This document shows, one piece after another, positions 8,779 through 18,987 of a DNA stretch of 64,000 bases. The translations under genes were made by a program, and so were the position numbers. Below the pieces are notes generated by a model. The model was not told where the DNA came from. It worked only from the letters and a program-made list of their open reading frames with translations, and did no database searches. Source of the stretch: Chloroflexota bacterium (lineage in GTDB: Bacteria; Chloroflexota; Limnocylindria; QHBO01); contig JACDEL010000002.1 in assembly GCA_013816405.1 (NCBI GenBank), positions 985 through 64,984 on the forward strand. Reading direction: 5' to 3'. The first letter of the stretch is position 1. Every line of letters starts with the position of its first letter.

Positions 8779-11397
8779 TCAGACCGAGTAGACCTTGAGG
8801 ATCTCGTCGCCGTAGTGGTTGATGACCTTAATTGCGATGGTCCCTGAGGCTGGACGCCGGAAAAAACGCGACGTTGCGGAGTTGAGCGAGGCCCAGGCGG
8901 CCTCATTAATGTCGGTACGCAGGGCACCCTTGAGCTTCTCGTAAGGGTCGTCGGCGCCGAGGAAGTACGCGTGGCGGACGAAAAACTGCTGGTTGTCGTA
9001 AGCGGTGTCGATGAACCAACAGGCGATGTCAGCAGTCGAGTCGCTGCGGACGACGCCTGTGGTTGGGTCGTAGACGTCAAGGCCGTGGATGTCCACCTGG
9101 AGTAGACCGTCGCCCGCCGAACGGATGTCGATGTCGGGCTGGCCGAAGATAGTGAACAAGTTTCCGCTGCGCGTTTTCTTGAGGATCTCATCGGCCATTG
9201 CGAGGTCAGGGTTCATCCTTGCCGTGAGGACTGTTAGTCGACCGTAGCGCATGGCTTTGCCGGTCTCCTCGTCAGCTAGAGCGTCGAAGGCAAAGCCGCA
9301 AACGACCAGCAGGTCGAAGTAGCCGCCAGCCTCGAGTGCCGCCTCTCGAACGAGGTCCGGGCCTACGGTCCCGTACTGGGGGCCAAGTGCTACAGCGACG
9401 CGTCGGTCAACATCACCCTCGCGGAACGTGCCAGTTGCTTGGAGGAAGCGCCCAGGGAGGGGCTCGAGCGTCTCGAAGCGTAGGCGCTCTCCCTTCACCC
9501 GATTGTCGACGCCGGAGGATCGGAGGTTATCGAGGATCGTCTCGACGAAGCGGCCGGAATCTTCGACCGGCGCCGGCGGGTTGATGAGGTCCTCCGGGTT
9601 ATCGGCGACGACACGATGAGGCGAAAGGCTCTCGACGGTGAACGGCCCGGCGACCCGGACCACCTTGCTGTCGACGTACGGGCGGTCAAATAGCAGTTCC
9701 GTGTCGGCGTTGCCGGATATCGCGGCATCGATCTCACCGCGCGTCAAGCCCTCGCGGATATCGGGGTTCTGTGCGATCGACTTCAGTGTGACGTGCGAGA
9801 CGCGCTCGTAGACGAATCCCTTGCGGATGTCGCCCTCTGTCGAGCCGAGCGGCGGTGCGCCGCTGAGCTCGGCCTCGCGCCGCTGGCCATCGGGCGTGTC
9901 CGCCATGACGTAGTAGGGGAACTTCGCGGCCATCAGGCGTGTTCGAGCGAGCGCGAGCGCGACTCGGCTGGTGTCGATCGTGATCCAGCGCCGACCCCAC
10001 AGCTCGGCGACGTATGCGGTTGTGCCGGATCCACAGGTTGGGTCCAAAACGAGATCGCCAGCATCCGTGGTCATTAATACGCACCGTTGGATGATGGTGT
10101 TGGAGGTCTGTACCACGTAAGTCTTGTCGCTTGCGCCTCCAACGTCGAACCAGAGATTCGTTAGAGGGAACGCGGCAAAGTCATCGATGAAACGCACGTA
10201 GTTGATGGTCCGTGACGATCCTTCTAACCGCCCGGCCAGCCTCAATCGCTCGATGCCTTCGGCGTTCGTCTTCCACTCACCCTTTCCAGGGAGAACGGAG
10301 TGCCCATCAACCTCGACCGGGAAGTAGCCCGAGCGGCTCTCCCTAACCCTGGATGACGTCATCCCGCTCAAGCGGTACGGTCGTGCGTGGTCTGGAAGTG
10401 GATCGGCACCGGATCGCTCCGACAAGGTCATCCGACGGCGAAGACCACCCGGCAGCTCTACGAAACCGTACATGGCCGATCCTTCACCCCCGAGCGACTT
10501 ATCCCGGAATAGCTGCCGGTACTTAACCTCGCTCTTTTCCCGAGCGAACCAGAGCACATAGTCGGTTGTGCCCGGAAGTAGTTCACCAGTCGTACTTGTC
10601 GTGGTCGCGAAGGTCACCTGGCTTACGAAGTTCTCGGCTCCGAAGACCTCGTCCATCAAACTCCGGACTAAATGCACGTTCTCGTCACCGATCTGGACGA
10701 ATACGGACCCGGTCTCGGTCAACAGCTCTCGGGATATCACGAGTCTGTCTCTCAGGTAGCCGAGGTACGAGTGGATACCAAGCTCCCATGTATCGCGAAA
10801 TGCCCGAATCTGCTCAGGCTGTCGGGTCAGGTCGACGTCCTTGCCGTCACCCACTTCGCGCTTGCGGGTGCTGAGCTGCCAGTTGCTGCCAAACTTGATC
10901 CCGTAGGGCGGGTCGATGTAGATCGTCTGAACCTGACCCTTTAGACCCTCCTTCTCGGCCAGCGAGCTCATCGCAAGGAGTGAGTCCCCGAGGATCATCC
11001 GATTCGACCACTTCATGGGATGGCGGTAGAAGTCCACCCGCTCATCGAAGCCCATGCCGTTGAAATCGCTTGAGAAGAGGTCGAGTTGGGTGTCACGGCC
11101 TGCAGCGGTCGTCGCCCGAAGGTCCTCAATGATCGCCTTCGGGCTGATCTGTTCCTGGATATAAATCGGCACCGCTTGGACGACAAGATCTTCACCGTCT
11201 TGCTCATCCTTGCCTTTCCACACCAATTGCGGATCAAGAGACGGGTCGCGCGGATAGCGGAGCTTTTGCGGCCGCGTCTCGTCGCCCGTGACCAGCGACT
11301 GCGTCTCCGCAGTCGGGATGTTCGATCGACTGTCTCCGCTATGGCGGACGGCCTCGATGGCCTTTGGACCTGCGGGCTTCGATATCCTCTTGACCAA
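8779..11397 (-). CDS. Site-specific DNA methyltransferase, beta-class amino-MTase (type III Mod-like)
   Basis: IYIDPPYGIKFGSNWQ (motif IV DPPY) precedes DPTCGSGTTAYVAELWGRRW (motif I), the beta-class order. Confidence 0.9.
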   Translation of the reverse strand: MVKRISKPAGPKAIEAVRHSGDSRSNIPTAETQSLVTGDETRPQKLRYPRDPSLDPQLVWKGKDEQDGEDLVVQAVPIYIQEQISPKAIIEDLRATTAAGRDTQLDLFSSDFNGMGFDERVDFYRHPMKWSNRMILGDSLLAMSSLAEKEGLKGQVQTIYIDPPYGIKFGSNWQLSTRKREVGDGKDVDLTRQPEQIRAFRDTWELGIHSYLGYLRDRLVISRELLTETGSVFVQIGDENVHLVRSLMDEVFGAENFVSQVTFATTTSTTGELLPGTTDYVLWFAREKSEVKYRQLFRDKSLGGEGSAMYGFVELPGGLRRRMTLSERSGADPLPDHARPYRLSGMTSSRVRESRSGYFPVEVDGHSVLPGKGEWKTNAEGIERLRLAGRLEGSSRTINYVRFIDDFAAFPLTNLWFDVGGASDKTYVVQTSNTIIQRCVLMTTDAGDLVLDPTCGSGTTAYVAELWGRRWITIDTSRVALALARTRLMAAKFPYYVMADTPDGQRREAELSGAPPLGSTEGDIRKGFVYERVSHVTLKSIAQNPDIREGLTRGEIDAAISGNADTELLFDRPYVDSKVVRVAGPFTVESLSPHRVVADNPEDLINPPAPVEDSGRFVETILDNLRSSGVDNRVKGERLRFETLEPLPGRFLQATGTFREGDVDRRVAVALGPQYGTVGPDLVREAALEAGGYFDLLVVCGFAFDALADEETGKAMRYGRLTVLTARMNPDLAMADEILKKTRSGNLFTIFGQPDIDIRSAGDGLLQVDIHGLDVYDPTTGVVRSDSTADIACWFIDTAYDNQQFFVRHAYFLGADDPYEKLKGALRTDINEAAWASLNSATSRFFRRPASGTIAIKVINHYGDEILKVYSV

Positions 11398-11409
11398 CCG
11401 ACGTCCTCC

Positions 11410-14361
11410 CTACACCGGCACGAGCGAATGCACGTGCGCTCGAATGAGATTTGCCGCGTCCCAAGGGTCGGACACCTCCAGGAACGACCAGCGGCCGAGG
11501 GCTCCGTGGTTGTTCACAGCGGGAATCCAGTAGGCGTCAGCAGTAGCGACCTTGGCTGCTTTATCGCGGCGGTGCTCACCTGTCACCTCGATGATGAGAT
11601 TGAGTGGCTCAGCTCCGCCGGCGTTGATCCGTACCAGGAGATCGGGGATGTAATTCGCCGCCTCGCCCTCAAACGTGTACGGGATCTTGAAGTTCAGGCC
11701 CTGGTTCTTCGCGTAGGCGACGACCTCGTCCATGTCGTCGAGGACCTGCCCGAGTTTCGCCTCCCAGCCGGAGTCCATAACGAGGAAGTTGAGATGGCTC
11801 CGCTCTGTCTCGTAAACCTTCTTGGTGGTCGTGAAGTCGACGTCGCGGGTCGAGCCGATCGGGCCATACGGGCGCAATATGGGCATGATCCGTTTTTCGC
11901 CGGCCGTGCCGCGCAGGATCGCGCGGTGTATGCGGTCCGCGGCGTCGTGCTCCCACTCCGCGATCAGGAGCATCTGTGGAAAGGCGCTGTCTTTGAGGAC
12001 AACGCACTCGGCGAGCCAGCGCTCGGTGATCGCGAGAAGCTGCGGAAAGAGCCAGGGCTGCTCGGCATCCTGAGCCGCCCGAAAGTACGTGTCGAGGACG
12101 CGCTTAGCTATCCGGAAAGCAACCTCTTGTGGCCGCCGCAGCCTCAGGTCATCGAGGTTGGTCTCGATCGATTCCCCAACGATCGGGTCGAGCACAGTGA
12201 CGACCGGGACTTCGTCTGTCGCCAGGGTCCGTATCGAATCGGGCGTGAACGCAGCGCTCAGGCGCTCGGTCGGTAGGTCATAGCGGTAGGCAAGCAGGCG
12301 CGGGAATGTGAGCTCGAGCTCTGCCCGCTCCGGCAAAGCCCGGACGCGGTGGATCTCCTTCTGGACAATCGGCCCGGTCTGCCCACTTGTCGGCAGGAAA
12401 CTGAACGGGACGCCATAGACCTCGGCGTATTCGGGAGCGAAGTGGCCGTCAGGGCCGGGCTCGTAGCTCACCCGGCGAAGACCGCGCCCGACGACCTGCT
12501 CGCACAGGAGCTGCGTCCCGAAGGCTCGCACGCCAAGGATGTGCGTGACGGTGTTTGCGTCCCAGCCCTCAGTTAGCATCGAAACAGAGACGACGCAGCG
12601 GACCTGCTCACCGAGTCGGTCCCGTTTGCCGATCGTGTTCATCACCTCGCGCAGAAGATCCTCGTCGGTAATCTCATCCACCGAACGACCAGGGAAGCGA
12701 GCCTGGTGCGCGGCCTTGAACTCGTCGATCTCGGCTGCGGCGATCTTCTTGAAAGCCGGATCCATCGCGTCGCCTGATTCGAGCTGAGCGGAGTCGATGA
12801 GCAAGGCATTGGGCCGCTCCGACCACACCCCACCTTCGACATTGCTGAAGATCGGAAGCGCACCAGGGACCGGGGCAGTTGAGCCGTCGGGCAGACGTTT
12901 CTCCCAGCCCGCGATCCAGTCGAAGACGAGTTTGCTGATGTTCGTGTTCTGGCAGACCATGATGAATACCGGCGGCGTGCCCGTCCCGCTTGTCTTCCAG
13001 GCGTCGAACGACTTCTGGTAGTTGCCGTACAGGCTGCGGAGAGCACCTTCGAGCTCCTTCGGCAGCTTTGGTTCGCCTTGGATCTCGTCGGTTGCTCGGC
13101 CCTTCTTGGGGAGGTCGTCGCGGATCCGCACCCAGAGGTCGCGGTACGTCGGGGAGGTTCCGGCAACCGCATCATCTGAGACCGGGACGCGGGGGATCTT
13201 CACGATCCCAGCCTCTATCGCGTCGATGAGGCTGAAGTCCGAGACAACCCAGGGGAACAGAGTTCCCTCCTTGTAGCCCGAGCCGCGGAGGAAAAACGGG
13301 GTCGCGCTCAGGTCATAGATCGCCCGGACACCCAACTTTGTCCCAACCGCACGAAGGCCGTTGAGCCAAACGCGGGCCGCCTCCTCATCACGGCGTGCTT
13401 CCGAGCGCTCGTCGGCTGTTAGTGTCTCCTCCTCGCTTTGCGGCGCCGACTGGTAGCAGTGATGGGCCTCGTCGTTCAGGACGACGATGTTGCGCTTGGT
13501 CCCGAACACACGGCATACCCGCCGGACCATCTGGTCGGGGGTTTCCTTGAACTGGTCGGTGTTGCCGTCGGGGCCGGCTAAAACCTTCTTTGTAAGCGAG
13601 GCTGCCTCGAAGGTCTCTCGCCGGATGAAGCCATGGAAGTTGGCGATCTCGATCTTCACGGCCTGCAAAGCGTGAAGTTGGTCTGGCGTCAGGAGGTCAC
13701 GCTCCTGGTAGTAATTGCCAGGCAGGTTCGGCCGAAGAACCTGGAGTCGATCGCGAATTGTGATGCCTGGCGTGACTACGAGGAAGGTGTCGCTAAAGCG
13801 CTTGTCCTTGGGGTTAGCGATTTTGTTGAGCGTCTGCCAGGCAATGATCATGGCCATGACGACGGTCTTGCCCGAACCGGTGGCCATCTTGAAGGCAATC
13901 CGATAAAGGCCAGGGTTGCGTGCTTGGCTATCCTCGCGCAGCTTGTTTTCGATCCACGGCTGGCGGTGCCCGGCGACCTCAGTCAGGAAGATAGCGGACT
14001 CGAGGGCCTCGATCTGGCAGAAGAACAGCGGCTTGTCCCGTGATGGTTCAGTCCAGTACGCGAGCAAATCGCGAGTGACCGCGGTGATTCCCGGATATCG
14101 GGTGCTCCGCCACGCGCCGACATGCTCGCGCACCTGGTTGATGAAGTCGTTGTCCGTCATTCGCTCGGAGACAAAATCCCCGGGCAGGGAGAGCTGAGCG
14201 CCGCCTGTGGTCTTGGGTTTCGGGATCGGCATGAAGTACGTGCTCCGGCGGCGGCCGTCGGTCACTTCATTCGTGATCCCATCGTCGTTGAACCGGAAAT
14301 GCCGCGTAGGCTCGCGGAAAGGCGAGTTGAGAATCGGGTTCTCGATCACCGTTTGGGGCAA
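11410..14361 (-). CDS. Type III-like restriction subunit: superfamily 2 helicase with C-terminal nuclease-like domain
   Basis: KMATGSGKTVVMAMIIAWQ Walker A; NDEAHHCY DEAH box; VGRGLRRVSYEP motif VI; C-terminal YIPDLLVRI...LIIEVTGEHRRDKAAKV...YWIPAVNNHGALGRWSFLEV. Confidence 0.9.
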   Translation of the reverse strand: MPQTVIENPILNSPFREPTRHFRFNDDGITNEVTDGRRRSTYFMPIPKPKTTGGAQLSLPGDFVSERMTDNDFINQVREHVGAWRSTRYPGITAVTRDLLAYWTEPSRDKPLFFCQIEALESAIFLTEVAGHRQPWIENKLREDSQARNPGLYRIAFKMATGSGKTVVMAMIIAWQTLNKIANPKDKRFSDTFLVVTPGITIRDRLQVLRPNLPGNYYQERDLLTPDQLHALQAVKIEIANFHGFIRRETFEAASLTKKVLAGPDGNTDQFKETPDQMVRRVCRVFGTKRNIVVLNDEAHHCYQSAPQSEEETLTADERSEARRDEEAARVWLNGLRAVGTKLGVRAIYDLSATPFFLRGSGYKEGTLFPWVVSDFSLIDAIEAGIVKIPRVPVSDDAVAGTSPTYRDLWVRIRDDLPKKGRATDEIQGEPKLPKELEGALRSLYGNYQKSFDAWKTSGTGTPPVFIMVCQNTNISKLVFDWIAGWEKRLPDGSTAPVPGALPIFSNVEGGVWSERPNALLIDSAQLESGDAMDPAFKKIAAAEIDEFKAAHQARFPGRSVDEITDEDLLREVMNTIGKRDRLGEQVRCVVSVSMLTEGWDANTVTHILGVRAFGTQLLCEQVVGRGLRRVSYEPGPDGHFAPEYAEVYGVPFSFLPTSGQTGPIVQKEIHRVRALPERAELELTFPRLLAYRYDLPTERLSAAFTPDSIRTLATDEVPVVTVLDPIVGESIETNLDDLRLRRPQEVAFRIAKRVLDTYFRAAQDAEQPWLFPQLLAITERWLAECVVLKDSAFPQMLLIAEWEHDAADRIHRAILRGTAGEKRIMPILRPYGPIGSTRDVDFTTTKKVYETERSHLNFLVMDSGWEAKLGQVLDDMDEVVAYAKNQGLNFKIPYTFEGEAANYIPDLLVRINAGGAEPLNLIIEVTGEHRRDKAAKVATADAYWIPAVNNHGALGRWSFLEVSDPWDAANLIRAHVHSLVPV

Positions 14362-14405
14362 AAGGTCACTCCCACCTATTCGAATCTACCTTACCCACCG
14401 GCGCA

Positions 14406-15509
14406 CTAGATCGCTTCCGGAAGGTCACCACCAAAGCCATGAAGCACATACTCCGGCCGTGCGGGTGCCAGCCATCCGTCCACGACTGCCCGAAATGCTT
14501 CAGCTTCCGCGCCGGCCTTTTGATTGATTACTATCCACCGTCTTTCGGCCCCTCGAGCGGCGGCTTGGAGCCTGACGTTGACGGCCTCGTCGCGGAAGCT
14601 GTATCCAGCGACCACTACCGTGCGAGCGGATCTTGCTCGCTGCTCCAATTCAAGGAACGCATAAGCGAAAGGCCACTCGCGGCTCTTGGCGACCTTGCGT
14701 GAGCCGAGGATGACGGATGGGCTGAAATCGCTTGCCTCGGCGACAGCCAATCGTCCATAGACGTCTCCATCTCGGATGGCGACAGAATCGAACTTCAACA
14801 CGGCCCCGTCAGACTCTCGTCTGAAATGCGTGAGGCATCCGTGCAGGTGGTGGAGCTGGATCGGCCTCGGCGGCGGATCCTCAGGATAATAGAGGCGGCC
14901 CGTCATGGATGGGGCACCGGCCACCAGTGTTACCTGCTCGGTTCGGGGATCGAGCCCGGAGAAGAAGTCTGTCACGGCTGGGCCTAGCCGTAGAAGGTCG
15001 TCGCTAATGAAGATGCGCTCGAGAAGGAGATCGTAATTGAGGGTGAATACGCCCATACGCTGGTGTGCTCGGTAGAGGTTTCGTAGCCATGCCCCAAAAC
15101 GTTCGACGTCGGCGGGCAAAGTAACGCGAGCTCCTTCACCGATCGCCGACAGAATCTCTGCGCAGTACGCGTAATAGAGGCGGCGAACGAGCCCTGTGAT
15201 CCCCCGCTCAGTTAGCAGCTCCGCCGCGTCTCGAAGGTCTGGATGTGACGATCGACTTGCCAGGTTGAGAAACGCAGCGATCACCTCAGTGGCGGCCTCA
15301 AGTCCGGCGACAACGCCTTCGAAATCCGCTGAGGGGTCGAGGTCACCTAGCCGTACTTCGGCAAGCAGGCGATCGAGATCCACACGGTCGCTGGCGTGGT
15401 GCTCTAAGAACCTCTGTGTGATGACATCAAGGCGCAAATCTGGGTTGACGGCAATCGAGAGTCCATTGCCCACCAGAACAACGAGGTCTGTGTTTGTGCT
15501 TTCGCTCAC
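14406..15509 (-). CDS. SIR2-like domain protein (putative NADase-type defence effector)
   Basis: VVLVGNGLSIAVNP (GxGxS), GVFTLNYDLLLER, QLHHLHGCLTHF, VVVAGYSFRDEAVNVRL: the conserved blocks of bacterial SIR2-like/DUF4917-type proteins. Confidence 0.75.
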   Translation of the reverse strand: MSESTNTDLVVLVGNGLSIAVNPDLRLDVITQRFLEHHASDRVDLDRLLAEVRLGDLDPSADFEGVVAGLEAATEVIAAFLNLASRSSHPDLRDAAELLTERGITGLVRRLYYAYCAEILSAIGEGARVTLPADVERFGAWLRNLYRAHQRMGVFTLNYDLLLERIFISDDLLRLGPAVTDFFSGLDPRTEQVTLVAGAPSMTGRLYYPEDPPPRPIQLHHLHGCLTHFRRESDGAVLKFDSVAIRDGDVYGRLAVAEASDFSPSVILGSRKVAKSREWPFAYAFLELEQRARSARTVVVAGYSFRDEAVNVRLQAAARGAERRWIVINQKAGAEAEAFRAVVDGWLAPARPEYVLHGFGGDLPEAI

Positions 15510-15550
15510 ACTTCACCCCCTAGTAAGGCACGAGGGGCCGTGATCAAGCC

Positions 15551-15827
15551 CTACAGTAGTCGTCCAAGTGCCGACCGGATGAACCCAGCTCGCTCAGCGA
15601 CCCCTTCGCGGCTAAGCGGTAAGCGTAGGTCATCGTCGACGGCCAACACCTGCCAGGTCTCGAGGTCGATATACACGGGAATCCCCTCTCTCGAGGGCGG
15701 GCTCGAGCTCAGTGAGGGCTCGCCAGTCCCCCAGGAACTCGACGCGATGTCCATCGTCATCGAGCCCGATGCCGTAGCCGCTGCCGGCAGCCTTGAGAAA
15801 CGCTACGGACCCGACCTTCACTCGCAT
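15551..15827 (-). pseudogene. Small (about 90 aa) gene split by a 1-nt frameshift
   Basis: MRVKVGSVAFLKAAGSGYGIGLDDDGHRVEFLGDWRALTELEPALER in one frame continues as REGIPVYIDLETWQVLAVDDDLRLPLSREGVAERAGFIRSALGRLL* in the next; shift within 15683-15694 (GAGAGAGGGG on the minus strand). Confidence 0.6.
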
Positions 15828-16095
15828 GCGGTGAGGCTAGCACCCAACCGTCCGCGCCCGCCCTCCCGCGCCGGCCCGGCCAGGTGCGACATTTCGAGCG
15901 CCTTATCTACTAACCCCCACAGCGATTGACCTTGGATCCGCCCGCTGGTAGACAACCGTGGCTGGTGCGCTCGGAGAGCCGGCTCAGGTGGGCCGCGTTT
16001 CAGGACCTTGGGAGAGGCGATAGCCGGTGTGCCCCCGGGTCGAGCTGCTTGGGTTTGAGGGCGCGTCCTGCCCGACTGTACAATCGCGCCGTTAC

Positions 16096-16171
16096 GCGGG
16101 AGTAACTCAGTTGGCAGAGTGTCTGCTTCCCAAGCAGAATGTCGCGGGTTCGAATCCCGTCTCCCGCTCCA
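16096..16171 (+). tRNA. tRNA-Gly (anticodon CCC)
   Basis: Acceptor gcgggag/ctcccgc, anticodon loop ttcccaa, T-arm gcgggttcgaatcccgt, encoded CCA. Confidence 0.95.
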
Positions 16172-16187
16172 TCGCCTAGCTGCAAGA

Positions 16188-17288
16188 ATGCCGCCCGCCC
16201 CGCCGATGGCAGCGCGCATGGTGGCGATCCTCGCGCTCGCCGTGGTGCTGAGCGGCTGCAGCCCGGCCGCACAGGCATCCCCGAGTGTGATGGGCAGCGA
16301 GCCCGCAACGACGGCGACCCTGGGGCAGTCCTCGCCCGCCATCGTCGGGTGGAGTGAGCTCGCCGTTGCCGGAGCCGTACCGGCCGCCCGCGAGGACCAC
16401 ACCTGGACGATCTCCCCGGACGGCGCCACCGCGTACCTGTTCGGTGGGCGCGACGGCGGAACGGTCTACGGCGACCTCTGGAGCTATTCCCTTGGGAGCA
16501 ACACGTGGAGTGCCGTGGCAGTCTCCGGCAAGGAGCCACCGGCACGATTTGGCCACAACGCAGCATGGGCCGACGGGATCGGGCTGGTCATCTTCGCGGG
16601 CCAGGCCGGCGGCGACTTCTTCAACGACCTGTGGGCATACGATCCCGCCACCAATGCATGGCGGTCGCTCCCCGCGAGCGGGTCCCTGCCCGTTGCGCGA
16701 TATGGCAGCTGCGCCGCGGTCGGGCCGGATGGCCGACTCTGGATGAGCCACGGCTTCACCAGCGAGGGGCAACGCTTCGCGGACACGCGTGCGTACGACT
16801 TCGTGGCAGGCAACTGGACCGATGAGACGCCTGCGGGAGATGCGCCGATCCAGCGATGCCTGCACGCCTGCTGGTGGACCGATGACGGCGCCCTGCGCCT
16901 GTACGGTGGCCAGACCACCCGGACGATTGCGCTCGGCGACCTCTGGCAGCTGACGCGCGGCGAACGACCCGGCACCAATGCATGGACCCAGACGGACGTG
17001 GTCCAGGGGATGCCACCCGCCCGCAACCTTTACGCCGCCTCGCACTGGGGCGACGGGGCCCTCGTCATCGGAGGCCAGGGGGCCGATGGCGACTACCTGG
17101 CCGACACCTGGTGGCTGGCCGATTCAACCACCGCCTGGGAGCAGGTCGACGCAACGGGTCCTTCGGCCCGGTCTGGGGCCGAGCTTATCGCCGACGCCGA
17201 CGGTGGGCGACTCCTGCTCTTTGGAGGACGCGACAGCACCGTGGTGTTCGGCGACCTCTGGCAACTGGCCGTGCCCGACCAACCCTAA
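16188..17288 (+). CDS. Kelch-type beta-propeller lipoprotein
   Basis: Signal peptide with lipobox VVLSGCSPAAQ; repeated LFGGRDGGTVYGDLWSYSLGSNTWSAV-type kelch blades. Confidence 0.85.
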   Translation: MPPAPPMAARMVAILALAVVLSGCSPAAQASPSVMGSEPATTATLGQSSPAIVGWSELAVAGAVPAAREDHTWTISPDGATAYLFGGRDGGTVYGDLWSYSLGSNTWSAVAVSGKEPPARFGHNAAWADGIGLVIFAGQAGGDFFNDLWAYDPATNAWRSLPASGSLPVARYGSCAAVGPDGRLWMSHGFTSEGQRFADTRAYDFVAGNWTDETPAGDAPIQRCLHACWWTDDGALRLYGGQTTRTIALGDLWQLTRGERPGTNAWTQTDVVQGMPPARNLYAASHWGDGALVIGGQGADGDYLADTWWLADSTTAWEQVDATGPSARSGAELIADADGGRLLLFGGRDSTVVFGDLWQLAVPDQP

Positions 17289-17397
17289 AGTGGGCGCGAA
17301 GGAATCAGGTGTTGGTAGCATGGGCGCGAACACCCCGCTCGAGCGCCACCATTGACCTGCGCTCGCATTGGCCCGCACAAGGAGACCGCCGCACCCG

Positions 17398-18987
17398 ATG
17401 AGCACGCTCGCCGAGCGCCCGACCGCCCCCCCGCCGATGGGACCGCATGGACGCCGCCTCCCGCCCGCGCGGAGCTTCCGATACAACCCCTCCCCCGAGG
17501 AGCTCCAGGCGCTCACCAGCCAAATGCCACAGGCGCGCCGCACCAGCTTCGCCAACTACAACGTCCAGACCAGGGTCGTGAGCCGATCGAAGGAATCGAC
17601 CTACCTGGTGACCGATGACCCCGCGCAGACGACCGGCAAGGCGATCTCGCGGGCTGAGGCTGCCCGCATCGGCGGCCTCCAGGACGCGTACGTCGCCGAG
17701 ACCAGCATGCTGGTCATCGATGGCTACCTGGGAAACGATGAGGAGCAGCGATCCAGGGTCCGCCTCTACGTCGAGGAAGCCAACGCCAACATCGCCGGCA
17801 TGCAGCAGCAGCTCTACTTCCCGCCGGATGCGCCCGCCGACGAGTGGGTGCCCGAGCTGTCGCTCATCTACACCCCCAACCTGCCGATGCCCGGCTACCC
17901 CGACGACCGGCTGATCTCGGTCGACGTCGAGGCTGGCGTGACCCGCGTCATGAACTCCGACTACTTCGGGGAGTCGAAGAAGGGCGGTCTGCGAATGTGG
18001 AACGCCCTCGTCTACGAGCGCGGCGGCCTCGCCATGCACGCCGGCTGCAAGGTCGTCCCGACGGAGGGCGGCGAGCGCACGATGCTCATCATCGGCCTGT
18101 CGGGAACGGGCAAGACGACCACCACCTTCACCCGCCAGAACAACAGCCAGCCAGTTCAGGATGACTTCATCGGCCTCTTCGAGGGTGGCAAGGTGGTGGG
18201 GACCGAGAACGGCTGCTTCGCGAAGACCTTCGGCCTCGACCCGGCCCACGAGCCGGCGATCCATGGCGCCGTCGTCAAGCCCGATGCCTACCTCGAGAAC
18301 GTCTCGCAGAAGGAAGCCGATGGGCCGGTCGACTTCTTCGACACCTCGTACACCAAGAATGGACGCGCAACCTTCCCGATGTCGTCGCTGGGGATCTGGC
18401 GCGATCCGCGTGAGATCGGCCCCGTCAACCATCTGCTGATCCTGAACCGCAACGACAACGTCATCCCGGCGGTGGCGCGCCTGTCGCGGGAGCAGGCGGC
18501 GGCCTACTTCATGCTCGGCGAGACGCAGGGGACGTCTGCGGGCGGAGCGGCCGAGGAGGGTCGGGCGCTGCGTGTGCCCGGCACCAATCCCTTCTACCCG
18601 TACCGGGATGAGCAGCAGGCGAATCGGTTCCTGGAGCTGATGGCGAGCAGCGACTTTGACGTCTTCCTGCTCAACACCGGCCGGGTGGGTGGGGGCGAGG
18701 GCGACCCGTCTTCCAAGAAGGTCGCCATCGAGCATTCAGGGGCGATCGTCAAGGCCATCGCGGAAGGCACCATTCAGTGGGAGGCAGATCCCGACTTCGG
18801 CTACCTCGTAGCATCGCTCCTGCCCGGCGTGGATGACCTCGAGCTGCTCCAGCCTCGGCTCCTGTATGAGCGCACGGGTCGCGCGGACGAGTATCGCGGC
18901 TGGGTCGAGCGGCTCAAGCACGAACGCATCGAGTTCCTGGAGGGGTACTCCGGGCTGGCGCCGGAGATCGTCGCCGCAGTCCGCTAG
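17398..18987 (+). CDS. pckA: Phosphoenolpyruvate carboxykinase (ATP)
   Basis: IIGLSGTGKTTTTF P-loop and overall PckA organisation (GENGCFAKTFGLDP, NHLLILNRNDNVIPAVARL). Confidence 0.9.
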   Translation: MSTLAERPTAPPPMGPHGRRLPPARSFRYNPSPEELQALTSQMPQARRTSFANYNVQTRVVSRSKESTYLVTDDPAQTTGKAISRAEAARIGGLQDAYVAETSMLVIDGYLGNDEEQRSRVRLYVEEANANIAGMQQQLYFPPDAPADEWVPELSLIYTPNLPMPGYPDDRLISVDVEAGVTRVMNSDYFGESKKGGLRMWNALVYERGGLAMHAGCKVVPTEGGERTMLIIGLSGTGKTTTTFTRQNNSQPVQDDFIGLFEGGKVVGTENGCFAKTFGLDPAHEPAIHGAVVKPDAYLENVSQKEADGPVDFFDTSYTKNGRATFPMSSLGIWRDPREIGPVNHLLILNRNDNVIPAVARLSREQAAAYFMLGETQGTSAGGAAEEGRALRVPGTNPFYPYRDEQQANRFLELMASSDFDVFLLNTGRVGGGEGDPSSKKVAIEHSGAIVKAIAEGTIQWEADPDFGYLVASLLPGVDDLELLQPRLLYERTGRADEYRGWVERLKHERIEFLEGYSGLAPEIVAAVR

